Notes under the pieces: model-generated | Seen by the model: the letters and a program-made list of their open reading frames with translations, nothing else | Database searches by the model: none | Told to the model about the DNA's origin: nothing | NCBI RefSeq assembly: GCF_000423565.1 | Contig: NZ_KE384038.1 | Coordinates: forward strand, 248,001 to 312,000 | Source of the DNA: Runella zeae DSM 19591 | GTDB taxonomy: Bacteria; Bacteroidota; Bacteroidia; Cytophagales; Spirosomataceae | Length of the DNA: 64,000 nucleotides | Direction of reading: 5' to 3' | In this document: positions 17,714-25,800 of the stretch, piece by piece | Position numbering within the stretch: the first letter of the stretch is position 1 | Layout of the letters: every line of letters starts with the position of its first letter | Translations under genes and position numbers: made by a program

Positions 17714-17899
17714 AAAAAAAATAGTAAAATTGGACTTTTTGGGCTTTTGCATTAGTCTACAATATCGCCTTTTTTTGTATTTCTGAGGTACTTTTGGAGA
17801 AAATAAGCCTTTCAGCTTAGAAATACATCCTTACCAAAACAGCCTATTTGTGGTCTTAGGTGGTGTTAGAAAAATCCAAAAATATTTTATTTGAAACGC

Positions 17900-19054
17900 T
17901 TAATTTTTGAGTTCGCGCGCAATTACCAACTTCTGAATCTCCGAAGTACCCTCATAAATTTGGGTGATTTTTGCATCACGCATCAGACGCTCTACATGAA
18001 ACTCTTTTACATAGCCATACCCTCCATGTATCTGAACCGCCTCGGTAGTAGCCCACATTGCTACATCCGAAGCAAACAATTTGGCCATTGCTGCTGCCTG
18101 TACATAATCTTTGTGTTCGTCTTTGAGACGGGCGGCTTTGTATACCAATAAGCGAGCAGCTTCTATTTTGGTGGCCATTTCGGCCAACTTAAACTGTATC
18201 GCTTGGTGCTCAAAGATGGGTTTTCCAAATGCTTTGCGTTCGTGGGCATACTTCAGGGAGAGTTCGTAGGCACCTGCCGCAATACCTAAAGCCTGCGCAG
18301 CAATTCCGATACGGCCGCCATTGAGGGTACTCATTGCAAACTTAAACCCAAAACCATCGGCGCCAATGCGGTTTTCTTTGGGGACTTTTACATCCGAAAA
18401 CATCAAAGAGTGGGTATCAGATGCACGAATACCCATTTTGTCTTCTTTTTTTCCTACCACAAATCCGTCCCAGCCTTTTTCTACAATAAGGCAGTTGATG
18501 CCTCGGTGTTTGAGCTCGGGGTGAGTCTGAGCAATCACCAAGCATACTGACGATATCCCCCCGTTGGTAATCCAGTTTTTGGTTCCATTGAGAAGATAGT
18601 AATCTTCCTTCTCTTCGGCAGTAGTGTGTTGGGAGGTAGCATCCGAACCTGCTTCAGGCTCAGAAAGGCAAAATGCCCCGACGATTTCGCCAGAGGCTAA
18701 TCGAGTAAGGTATTTTTGTTTTTGCTCTTCGGTGCCATATGCTTCTAATCCATAGCATACAAGGGAGTTGTTCACAGAAATTATCACAGAAGCTGAAGCG
18801 TCTATCTTTGAAATTTCTTCCATCGCCAATACGTACGAAACAGTATCCATGCCGCCTCCACCGTATTCGGGAGATACCATCATTCCCAAAAAACCTAATT
18901 CCCCCATGCGTTTAACTAGCTTAGGGTCGAATTTTTGTTCGTTATCACGTTCGAGAATGCCCGGTAAAAGTTCGTTTTGGGCAAAATCACGTGCTGCTTC
19001 TTTGACTGCAAGATGCTCTTCTGTCAAATTGAAGTTTAAACCTTCCAATACCAT
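17900..19054 (-). CDS. Short-chain-type acyl-CoA dehydrogenase
   Basis: A 384-residue FAD enzyme that oxidises acyl-CoA to trans-2-enoyl-CoA in beta-oxidation. Length and layout match the short-chain/butyryl-CoA class: helical N-terminal domain, AFCLSEPEAGSDA (FAD/substrate motif, about 132-144), WITNGG, and a C-terminal domain with IHGGYGY and the catalytic Glu in QIYEGTSEIQ. It stands alone on the minus strand. Its promoter carries a palindrome over the -33 box that recurs in the same position before the other acyl-CoA dehydrogenase gene of this window (start 35470), so both are probably repressed together by a fatty-acid-responsive regulator. That regulator is not in the window. Confidence 0.94.
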   Translation of the reverse strand: MVLEGLNFNLTEEHLAVKEAARDFAQNELLPGILERDNEQKFDPKLVKRMGELGFLGMMVSPEYGGGGMDTVSYVLAMEEISKIDASASVIISVNNSLVCYGLEAYGTEEQKQKYLTRLASGEIVGAFCLSEPEAGSDATSQHTTAEEKEDYYLLNGTKNWITNGGISSVCLVIAQTHPELKHRGINCLIVEKGWDGFVVGKKEDKMGIRASDTHSLMFSDVKVPKENRIGADGFGFKFAMSTLNGGRIGIAAQALGIAAGAYELSLKYAHERKAFGKPIFEHQAIQFKLAEMATKIEAARLLVYKAARLKDEHKDYVQAAAMAKLFASDVAMWATTEAVQIHGGYGYVKEFHVERLMRDAKITQIYEGTSEIQKLVIARELKN

Positions 19055-19103
19055 CGTGTTTAGTTAATCTATGAAGTGAAATGTTTTACTTGGCTTGATG
19101 TCT

Positions 19104-19134
19104 CAAATGTACAGTTTATCCAAAAGGTATGCAA
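19104..19134 (-). promoter_or_regulatory. Promoter of acyl-CoA dehydrogenase 1
   Basis: On the minus strand, TTG (complement of 19132-19134), 20 bp, then TACATTTG (complement of 19104-19111), matching TTG-N20-TAnnTTTG. The TTG is the centre of the palindrome at 19127-19140. Confidence 0.75.
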
Positions 19135-19140
19135 GCATAC
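19127..19140. promoter_or_regulatory. Palindromic operator over the -33 box, copy 1
   Basis: GTATGC-AA-GCATAC, perfect 6-bp arms around a 2-bp centre. The same core occurs at 35527-35546 before the second acyl-CoA dehydrogenase gene, again exactly on the -33 TTG. A bound repressor would block RNA polymerase. The size and symmetry suit a TetR-type protein; that assignment is inference. Confidence 0.72.
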
Positions 19141-19160
19141 TAAAAACATCTTATTAGAGA

Positions 19161-19895
19161 TTAAGCGACTCCTCCATTGACGCTCAATGTATGACCGTTG
19201 ACATAACTCGCCTCTTCCGAGGCAAGATATAAGTAGGCATTTGCAATATCTTCGGGCAGCCCCATTCGTTTGACAGGAATACCAGCAACAGTTTGATTTT
19301 TAATTTCTTCAGGAATAAGATCTGTCATCTCGGTCTTGATAAAACCCGGTGCTACGGCATTGGCGGTGATATTGTATTTGCCAAGTTCTTTGGCCCACGT
19401 TTTGACCATCCCAATGATGGCAGCTTTGGTAGCAACGTAATTGGTTTGTCCGAAATTGCCCGTTTGTCCTACTACCGAAGAAGTACAAATGATACGCCCG
19501 TATTTTTTTTCTACCATATACGGAACAATGGTTTTGGTACAATTAAAAACGCCATTGAGGTTGATGTCTATCACTTGTGACCACTCCTGATACGACATTT
19601 TGAGGAGAGATTTGTCGCGAGTAATACCCGCATTATTGACCAGAATATCGATTTGGCCATAGCGCTCGAATATATCCCGCGCTGCTGCTTCGATAGCAGG
19701 TACATCGGTGACACTAATCTTAACAAATTCGGCCTGAAATCCTTTTTCTCGCAGCTCTTGAGCCGTTTGTTCGCCTGCATCGAGCATATCCCAGATAACG
19801 ACTTTGGCTCCTTCTCTTGTAAAAATTTCGGCGGTGGCTTTCCCGATACCTCGGGCTCCGCCTGTGATGATAGCAACTTTGTTTTCTAAACGCAT
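19161..19895 (-). CDS. FabG/PhaB-like short-chain dehydrogenase (3-oxoacyl or acetoacetyl-CoA reductase)
   Basis: A 244-residue NAD(P)H-dependent reductase of 3-ketoacyl thioesters. The start at 19895 (MRLENKVAIITGG) is chosen over an ATG 24 bp upstream that adds a non-conserved MNNYLFFI. Motifs: TGGARGIG (11-18) for cofactor, NNAGITRD (87-94), catalytic Ser at 139-140, Tyr153 and Lys157 (YVATK), and the C-terminal YVNGHTLSVNGG. The gene lies 16 bp downstream of a MaoC-type hydratase, so the pair could run successive steps of acyl-CoA or acyl-ACP conversion. FabG proper, acetoacetyl-CoA reductase or a beta-oxidation role cannot be separated from sequence alone. Confidence 0.9.
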   Translation of the reverse strand: MRLENKVAIITGGARGIGKATAEIFTREGAKVVIWDMLDAGEQTAQELREKGFQAEFVKISVTDVPAIEAAARDIFERYGQIDILVNNAGITRDKSLLKMSYQEWSQVIDINLNGVFNCTKTIVPYMVEKKYGRIICTSSVVGQTGNFGQTNYVATKAAIIGMVKTWAKELGKYNITANAVAPGFIKTEMTDLIPEEIKNQTVAGIPVKRMGLPEDIANAYLYLASEEASYVNGHTLSVNGGVA

Positions 19896-19911
19896 GATAA
19901 AAAAGAGATAA

Positions 19912-20370
19912 TTATTCAAACATCAAGGTAATCAATTCGGCTACGCAAGCAGGTTTAGAACTGCCTTCAAGCTCAAAATAGGCATCTATTACAGTCTTGA
20001 TACCATTGGGCTGTTGGTCTTCGATTTCTTTAAGGGTAGCTCTCATTCGGATACGGCTACCCGTGGGCACAGGCGTGGTAAACCGAACTTTATTGGTCCC
20101 GTAGTTTAAGCCCATTTTTACTGATTTGACTCGGTAAAGTTCATACAAAAATTTGGGCGCTAAAGAAAGAGTTAAAAAACCATGCGCGATAGTGGTTTTG
20201 AAGGGGGAATACTGAGCCGCCATTTCGGCGTTGACATGAATCCACTGCTGATCACCTGTGGCTTTGGCAAAATCATTGATCATCTCTTGGGTAATCATAA
20301 CCCAATCGCTCGTTCCTAATTCTTTTCCTAAGTGCGCTCGAAAATCAGAAAGTGTAGCAAAAATAAGCAT
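19912..20370 (-). CDS. MaoC-family (R)-specific enoyl-CoA hydratase
   Basis: A 152-residue single hot-dog domain protein. The start at 20370 (MLIFATLSDFRAHLG) fits the family; an ATG 36 bp upstream adds an unrelated leader. The MaoC motif is clear: FAKATGDQQWIHVN, with the catalytic Asp and His, followed by TTIAHGFLTLSL and the NYGTNKVRFTTPVPTGSRIR strands. It hydrates trans-2-enoyl thioesters to (R)-3-hydroxyacyl forms, or works in reverse. It is followed 16 bp later by the FabG-like gene, so the two are probably co-transcribed. No clear promoter was seen upstream, where a dispersed repeat begins about 110 bp away. Confidence 0.9.
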   Translation of the reverse strand: MLIFATLSDFRAHLGKELGTSDWVMITQEMINDFAKATGDQQWIHVNAEMAAQYSPFKTTIAHGFLTLSLAPKFLYELYRVKSVKMGLNYGTNKVRFTTPVPTGSRIRMRATLKEIEDQQPNGIKTVIDAYFELEGSSKPACVAELITLMFE

Positions 20371-20480
20371 AAAAGATAAAGGGAGTAGTTTATGTCTAAA
20401 GTACAAAAAAAACGAAGATTTGTTCTTTTAAAGTACAATAAAATAAAGTTTTTCTCCCTATTTGTGTAAAATACTAAATC

Positions 20481-20662
20481 CTCCCGAAGGCTAGAGAGCG
20501 TATAACAGCTAGCATATGTTTTTTGTGTAGGTCTATTGGCTACAAACGTTGGGCCTCTCCGAGGCAAAATGCGAGAATACTCTTCGGGAAGAATAGCTTC
20601 GGAGAAGCTCAAATTTTGTAGCAAGAGATTTTCTGCTTTATCCCAAAGACTTCGTAGAAGTC
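20481..20662. repeat. REPIN-like dispersed repeat, copy A (head-to-head pair)
   Basis: Two copies of a two-hairpin unit face each other. The right copy (plus strand) has AGCTTC-GGA-GAAGCT at 20595-20609, a TTTGTAGC stretch, and GACTTC-GTA-GAAGTC at 20648-20662. The left copy (minus strand) has GCCTC-GGA-GAGGC at 20553-20565, GTTTGTAGCC, and a degenerate CCTTCGGGAGG at 20481-20490. The same layout recurs at 31989-32147 and partly near 37770-37869. It lies between the MaoC start and the M28 peptidase stop, in a 477-bp gap with no credible gene. Confidence 0.8.
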
Positions 20663-20726
20663 AAACATAAGCCTTGTGTAAGGATAGAATCAAAAGGAAT
20701 TTGTAAAAACGATAGCTACAATAAAC

Positions 20727-20793
20727 CCAAAAAACCTTCTGTTTGCATTTGAGAGCTTGCATTTACTCAAATACCAATCAGAAGGTTTTTTGG
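20727..20793 (-). terminator. Nested stem-loop terminator of the M28 peptidase gene
   Basis: A perfect 15-bp inverted repeat CCAAAAAACCTTCTG (20727-20741) and CAGAAGGTTTTTTGG (20779-20793) enclosing a second 7-bp stem ATTTGAG/CTCAAAT (20747-20753 and 20766-20772). It lies 55 bp past the peptidase stop and gives a six-T run on the minus strand. Confidence 0.78.
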
Positions 20794-20847
20794 AATCAGC
20801 TATATTCGGGATGATTCGTTTCTTATGGATGTGTTCCCAATCTAATC

Positions 20848-22464
20848 TCAAGGTTTGTTGCTATCGACTTTGATGCGTTCATCGCGGTTGGCAAGCTCCC
20901 AAGCGGTATGAAACACGAGTTGGACAATTTTGCTTTGTTTATCAAACAAAATCTTCTCTACATCGTCGCCTGGGCGATGATAATCTTCATGAACACCCGT
21001 GAAATAAAAAATAACTGGAATTTTGTTTTTGGCAAAATTGTAATGGTCGGAGCGGTAATAAAAGCGATTGGGATCGGAGGGGTTGTTGTAGGTATAGTCT
21101 AATTGATAATTGATGTATTTGGAGTTGGCAGCCTCACCAATGGCGTGAAGTTCGGACGATAATTTGTCAGAACCAATGATATAAACGTATTTGGGGTCTT
21201 TTTGATGGGCATTATCTACCCGCCCAATCATGTCTATATTGAGGTTACAAACCGTATTTGCCAACGGAATCACGGGGTTGGCGGTATAATATTCCGACCC
21301 CCAAAGTCCTTTTTCTTCGCCTGTTACGGTCATAAACAAAATACTACGACGAGGCCCATGACCTTCGGCTTTGGCTTTCGAAAATGCCTCGGCTAGTTCG
21401 AGGATGGAGACTGTGCCCGAACCGTCATCGTCGGCACCATTGTTGATTTGTCCATCAGCTGATATACCGATATGATCTAGGTGAGCCGTAATGACAATCA
21501 CTTCGTCTTTCTTATCGGTGCCTTCCAAAAAGCCCATGACATTTTCGGTCATGACGATGTTGTCTTTGCGCTCAGCTTTGAGCTTGACGGTACTTTCGGC
21601 AATACTACCTGCTGCGGGTGGAATCCCTTTTTGAGTAATATTCTTTTGAATTTTTGCTAATTTCTTTTCTTTAATATTCAACAAATCCAATGCCATTTGA
21701 CGCGAAATTGTGAAGGCAGCGTTACCATTGATTTTTTCGGTATAGGGCTTAGTGGAAAGCCGATTGAAACGCTGACTCATGGCACTTCTTTTAGCGATTT
21801 GTTGGGAGAAGGCCGAGCCAGTCAGGTCTGAGACGATAAATACATACTTGGCGCCTTTTTGAGTCGCAAGATTAGCTTTACGTTGCCACGCCAGATTGCC
21901 GTCGCTCCATTTAGAGACAGTAGCGTCACCACTGAGCAAATATTGTCCATTTTTATTTTTGGGTTCTCCTTCCAAAATGACCACTGCTTTGCCTGTAACA
22001 TCAATGTTTTTATAATCATCATAGCGATCAGATTCGATGCCGTAACCCGCAAAGATAACCGGCACTTTTTCTTCTGAAAGCACATTGAGCAACCCACTGA
22101 GGTAAAAATCATGTTGTAGTTCATAGCGTTGAGTTTCGGTAGCGAGATACACTTCTCCCCAACTTTTCTGATACAAGGCATAAGGCTGAAAATACGATTT
22201 GCTTCCGTCTTCGGTGGGTACAATCGCTTGCAGGCCGACCGACTTGAAAAAGTCAGCGACATATTTAGCGGCTTTTTTTTGCCCTTTCGAACCAGTATCA
22301 CGCCCTTCGAGGCTATCGTGAGCAATGACTCTCAAATGGCGTTCTAAATCTTGAGGGGTGATTGTTTGTGAATATTGTAGCGATAAGTCTTGGGCGTAGG
22401 CGGTTGAGTTTGTCAGGCACAAAAGCGAGATACAGCTCAAGGCTAGTAATTTTATTTGATTCAT
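20848..22464 (-). CDS. Exported M28-family zinc aminopeptidase with PA domain
   Basis: A 538-residue exported metallopeptidase. The start at 22464 (MNQIKLLALSCISLLCLTNS, cleavage near TAYAQ) gives a clean signal peptide and removes overlap with the rhomboid gene; an earlier ATG is unlikely. A protease-associated domain lies at about 130-255 (VPVIFAGYGIESDRYDDYKNIDV). The M28 catalytic core from about 300 has the dinuclear zinc residues: His328 (TAHLDH), Asp345 (NNGADDDGSG), Glu383/384 (TGEEKG), Asp411 (NIDMIGR) and His496 (DYHRPGD). Such enzymes trim peptides in the periplasm or outside the cell. It lies 26 bp downstream of the rhomboid gene and is followed by a strong terminator. Confidence 0.94.
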   Translation of the reverse strand: MNQIKLLALSCISLLCLTNSTAYAQDLSLQYSQTITPQDLERHLRVIAHDSLEGRDTGSKGQKKAAKYVADFFKSVGLQAIVPTEDGSKSYFQPYALYQKSWGEVYLATETQRYELQHDFYLSGLLNVLSEEKVPVIFAGYGIESDRYDDYKNIDVTGKAVVILEGEPKNKNGQYLLSGDATVSKWSDGNLAWQRKANLATQKGAKYVFIVSDLTGSAFSQQIAKRSAMSQRFNRLSTKPYTEKINGNAAFTISRQMALDLLNIKEKKLAKIQKNITQKGIPPAAGSIAESTVKLKAERKDNIVMTENVMGFLEGTDKKDEVIVITAHLDHIGISADGQINNGADDDGSGTVSILELAEAFSKAKAEGHGPRRSILFMTVTGEEKGLWGSEYYTANPVIPLANTVCNLNIDMIGRVDNAHQKDPKYVYIIGSDKLSSELHAIGEAANSKYINYQLDYTYNNPSDPNRFYYRSDHYNFAKNKIPVIFYFTGVHEDYHRPGDDVEKILFDKQSKIVQLVFHTAWELANRDERIKVDSNKP

Positions 22465-22490
22465 GGGGTTGATGAATAAAGTGGATAGCT

Positions 22491-23111
22491 TTAAAACAAA
22501 CGCCAAGTGGCGATTTGGTCAAAGAAATTTGGAATGGATGCCGGTAATAAAAATGCCATAAAAACAATCCCAAACAAAGCACCGTACAAGTGGGCGTCGT
22601 GGTTGATATAGCCACCTGATTTTCGGGATTCATAAAATGAATACAACATATAAATTGCGCCAAAAATAAACCCTGGAATACAAATGGCGAAGTATAAACA
22701 AACTTTTTGTAAAGGAGCTAAGAGAATAAACGCAAATAAAAGTGAGGCTACGCCACCCGAGGCTCCAAGAGAAAGGTAGCGGCTGTTGGTGCGGTGTTTG
22801 AGAAAAGTAGGAATATCCGAAACGACGATTCCCAATAAATATAAAGCCAAATAATAAATAGTGCCAGTAGGTCCAAAAATACTGTTCAGAAACATTTCCA
22901 TGGCTTCACCAAAGAAGTATAAGCTAAACATATTGAAAATCAAATGACCAAAATCGGCATGGATAAAACCCGATGTAATAAAACGATAATATTCGTTTTT
23001 AGACGCAACCCGTACGGGATTCATTGCCCATTTGTCAAGAAAAGAAGGATTTTGAAATCCATACCAACTAATACCTACTGTGATGATTATCAGAATGAGC
23101 GTAAGAGACAT
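22491..23111 (-). CDS. Rhomboid-family intramembrane serine protease
   Basis: A 206-residue protein with about six membrane helices. Rhomboid features: HLIFN (His56, Asn60) in the second helix, catalytic Ser118 in LGASGG, and catalytic His174 in HDAHLYGALFG. It would cleave substrates within the inner membrane; its targets are unknown. It starts the two-gene minus-strand set with the M28 peptidase. No consensus promoter was found in the 118 bp upstream. Confidence 0.94.
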   Translation of the reverse strand: MSLTLILIIITVGISWYGFQNPSFLDKWAMNPVRVASKNEYYRFITSGFIHADFGHLIFNMFSLYFFGEAMEMFLNSIFGPTGTIYYLALYLLGIVVSDIPTFLKHRTNSRYLSLGASGGVASLLFAFILLAPLQKVCLYFAICIPGFIFGAIYMLYSFYESRKSGGYINHDAHLYGALFGIVFMAFLLPASIPNFFDQIATWRLF

Positions 23112-23229
23112 AGAATAAGTGTATAGTTTATAGCGCTATATTGAAAACAACGAAATCGCTTGTAGTCTTAAACAAGCTGAATTTCAAATGCAAACATACA
23201 GGAAGTACTCTAAAACTCTCTTTTTTGGC

Positions 23230-23874
23230 TTATTTGTTTTTTTTGGAGCGTAGATAAACCCGGTTTTCGCTACCATTCAGGAGACGAATGATGTTTTTTT
23301 GGTGGGTAATGACTACTACGGCAAATAGCAAAAATCCGAATACAATCAACAACGTACTAGCTTGCCCGAATATGCCTAGTACCAGTATCATAGGAAAAGC
23401 AAAGGCGGCCACAATAGAACTTAGAGAGACATAGTTGGAAGCCAAAAATACCAATACAAAAATCGCAATGCATAAGGACGCCACTGGTGGGTCAATCGCC
23501 AAAATCATTCCTAAAGAAGTAGCCACTCCTTTTCCACCTTTAAAACGCACAAAAATAGGATACAAATGCCCTAAAACCGCCGCAGAACCTAAGAGTAGCT
23601 TGAAAGTGAGGATTTGAGATGTGTCAATTACGTCCAAAAAATAGAGTATATTGGCCAACATGGTAGCCGTCCATCCTTTTAGTACGTCGATTAGTAATAC
23701 AATGGTGCCAGCTCGTTTGCCCAATACACGGAACGTATTTGTTGCCCCTGCATTTCCACTTCCAAATTTCCTAACGTCGATTCCAAAATAAGCTTCACCG
23801 TACCAAATGGCTGAGGGTATAGAACCCAACAAGTAAGCTGTCACAAAGGCAAAACACACATGCCAAACATTCAT
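23230..23874 (-). CDS. plsY: Glycerol-3-phosphate acyltransferase PlsY
   Basis: PlsY transfers an acyl group from acyl-phosphate to glycerol-3-phosphate, the first step of phospholipid synthesis, in the inner membrane. The 214-residue protein has about five membrane helices and the three family motifs: GSIPSAIW, KFGSGNAGATNTFRVLG and FKGGKGVATSLG. Length is normal. It lies in a single-gene minus-strand unit divergent from the SDR gene at 24008. Confidence 0.96.
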   Translation of the reverse strand: MNVWHVCFAFVTAYLLGSIPSAIWYGEAYFGIDVRKFGSGNAGATNTFRVLGKRAGTIVLLIDVLKGWTATMLANILYFLDVIDTSQILTFKLLLGSAAVLGHLYPIFVRFKGGKGVATSLGMILAIDPPVASLCIAIFVLVFLASNYVSLSSIVAAFAFPMILVLGIFGQASTLLIVFGFLLFAVVVITHQKNIIRLLNGSENRVYLRSKKNK

Positions 23875-24007
23875 CGAAAAAGTGTAAGTTTTTTAAGGTT
23901 AGAAAAAAACATTGATAACGTTAAAAATTGGTTTTTCTTTCAGAAAAGCCAACAAATGTAAAACTTTATCTTGACCTTTGTTTTACAAAAATAACATTTT
24001 TTTAAGA

Positions 24008-24718
24008 ATGAACCCTCTCTTGATTGTCACTGGTGGTACCAAAGGCATAGGGCGCGCACTCATCGAAAGATTTGTGGAAGGCGGCTTTGATGTGGTGACC
24101 TGCTCGCGAAATAAAAATGATTTAGAAAGCCTTCGAGCTGATTTACAGTACAAATATCCTAATTCCCAAATTTTTATAAAAGTAAGCGACCTATCCCAAA
24201 AAGAAGAGGTACGGGCATTTGCTTCTTTTATAAAAGCCTTAAAACGACCTGTCGACATCGTGGTCAACAATACTGGCATATTTGCACCTAGCCAAGTTCA
24301 TAGTGAGCCTGAAGGAACATTAGAAAAAATGATAGAAACTAATCTTTACAGCGCTTATTATTTGACTAGAGAACTCATAGAAGGCATGAAAGCACAAAAA
24401 AAAGGTCATATTTTCAACATGTGCTCTATCGCAAGTACAACGGCCTATATCAATGGAGGCGCTTATGCAGTTTCTAAATTTGCGCTTTATGGCATGACTA
24501 AACTACTCAGGCAAGAGATGAAACAATATGGTGTCAAGGTGACTGCTGTCTTACCTGGTGCTACTTTGACCCCAAGCTGGGAAGGAGTAGAGCTACCTTC
24601 GGAGCGATTTATCAGAGCAGAAGACGTAGCCGAGATGGTGTGGAGTACGGCCAAATTATCCCCTGAAAGCGTAATTGAAGAAATTTTGATACGTCCACAG
24701 TTGGGAGATATTGTTTAA
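24008..24718 (+). CDS. Short-chain dehydrogenase/reductase, substrate unknown
   Basis: A 236-residue classical SDR. The ATG at 24008 (MNPLLIVTGG) is preferred to one 30 bp upstream. Motifs: TGGTKGIG (8-15), NNTG (87-90), catalytic Ser140, Tyr153 and Lys157 (YAVSK), and VLPGATLTPSW after the active site. Such proteins are often annotated as general 3-ketoacyl reductase-like oxidoreductases. The C terminus (IEEILIRPQLGDIV) is typical of the YdfG/sepiapterin-like subgroup. It is followed 84 bp later by the ROK gene on the same strand, which gives no functional link. Confidence 0.88.
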   Translation: MNPLLIVTGGTKGIGRALIERFVEGGFDVVTCSRNKNDLESLRADLQYKYPNSQIFIKVSDLSQKEEVRAFASFIKALKRPVDIVVNNTGIFAPSQVHSEPEGTLEKMIETNLYSAYYLTRELIEGMKAQKKGHIFNMCSIASTTAYINGGAYAVSKFALYGMTKLLRQEMKQYGVKVTAVLPGATLTPSWEGVELPSERFIRAEDVAEMVWSTAKLSPESVIEEILIRPQLGDIV

Positions 24719-24802
24719 GTTTAGGATTTTTGCGCGTTAAATCGCTATTTTGCATTGAACCTTTTACTATTAACTATCAACTGATAAGATTTTAATTTAC
24801 CA

Positions 24803-25711
24803 ATGGAACAATATTTGGGTATAGACGTGGGGGGAACCAACGTCAAAATGGGCGTCGTAGATACAGAGACAGGGCGCATTTCAAATTTCTATAGCCACGA
24901 TACTTCTAGCTGGAGACAATCAGGGCATTTTGAAGAAAATTTAGGCGACGCTATTTCCGTTCAGCTACATGAATACCCGAATATTAAAAAAGTAGGTATA
25001 GGTTTGCCGGGGATGATTAATCGCAATCGTACCGTACCCTTAGAAATCACTGCAATTCCTGAAATTGACAATGTTCCTCTGGTCGAATATTTGTCGAAAC
25101 GTTTTGCTGGTGTACAATTTTTCTTGGAAAATGACGCAAATGCTGCCGCGCTTGGGGAGTTTTATTTTGCTGCCGAAAAAATCAACGAAAACTATATTTT
25201 TATTACCCTTGGCACGGGTGTAGGCGGAGCGGCGATCATCAACCGTAAGGTTTTTGTGGGTGGAGACGGAAATGCCATGGAGCCGGGACACATTCCTTCT
25301 CGCAACGGCAAGGTTCTTGAAAGAAATATCGGTAAAAAAGAACTTCTTGACTTAGCCAACCATATGCGAGGCAAATACACAGGAGACACCCACCTTCCCG
25401 ACGACGGTACAATTTCTACCACGGGTCTTGTGGCTGCCGCCGCCGAAGGCGATGAGCTTGCTTTACAAATATGGAATGAAGTAGGCGAAATGCTAGGCGA
25501 TGGTCTCGTAGCAATGGTCCGTATTTTGGATATTAAACTCATCTTGATTGGAGGAGGCTTAGCTGCTTCTTTTGATTATATTATTCCGGCGGTGACCAAG
25601 CAATTGAATTATTGGCTTACGCCTTACTATCTAAAAGACCTCGAAATCAAGCGTGCCACGCTTGGCAATGACGCAGGTCTGCTAGGCGCCGCTTCATTAT
25701 GTTTTGATTAG
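24803..25711 (+). CDS. ROK-family sugar kinase (glucokinase-like)
   Basis: A 302-residue cytoplasmic kinase. The N-terminal ATP loop YLGIDVGGTNVKMG is present, as are LENDANAAALGE (catalytic Asp111) and TLGTGVGG. The usual ROK zinc-binding cysteine cluster CxCGxxGCxE is absent. Instead the segment after GGDGNAMEPGH reads IPSRNGKVLER, so the protein belongs to the zinc-free type. Glucose or a related hexose is the likely substrate, by family. It precedes an exported GH130 gene by 89 bp; the pair may link extracytoplasmic sugar release to phosphorylation, but this is inference. Confidence 0.88.
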   Translation: MEQYLGIDVGGTNVKMGVVDTETGRISNFYSHDTSSWRQSGHFEENLGDAISVQLHEYPNIKKVGIGLPGMINRNRTVPLEITAIPEIDNVPLVEYLSKRFAGVQFFLENDANAAALGEFYFAAEKINENYIFITLGTGVGGAAIINRKVFVGGDGNAMEPGHIPSRNGKVLERNIGKKELLDLANHMRGKYTGDTHLPDDGTISTTGLVAAAAEGDELALQIWNEVGEMLGDGLVAMVRILDIKLILIGGGLAASFDYIIPAVTKQLNYWLTPYYLKDLEIKRATLGNDAGLLGAASLCFD

Positions 25712-25800
25712 TGTCAATAAAACTTTGTGAAAAGGGTTAAGAGGGTTGTTTTTCAATGCTTTTGGCCCTTTTTTTATGTATTCCAAATCCTTTTGATAAC

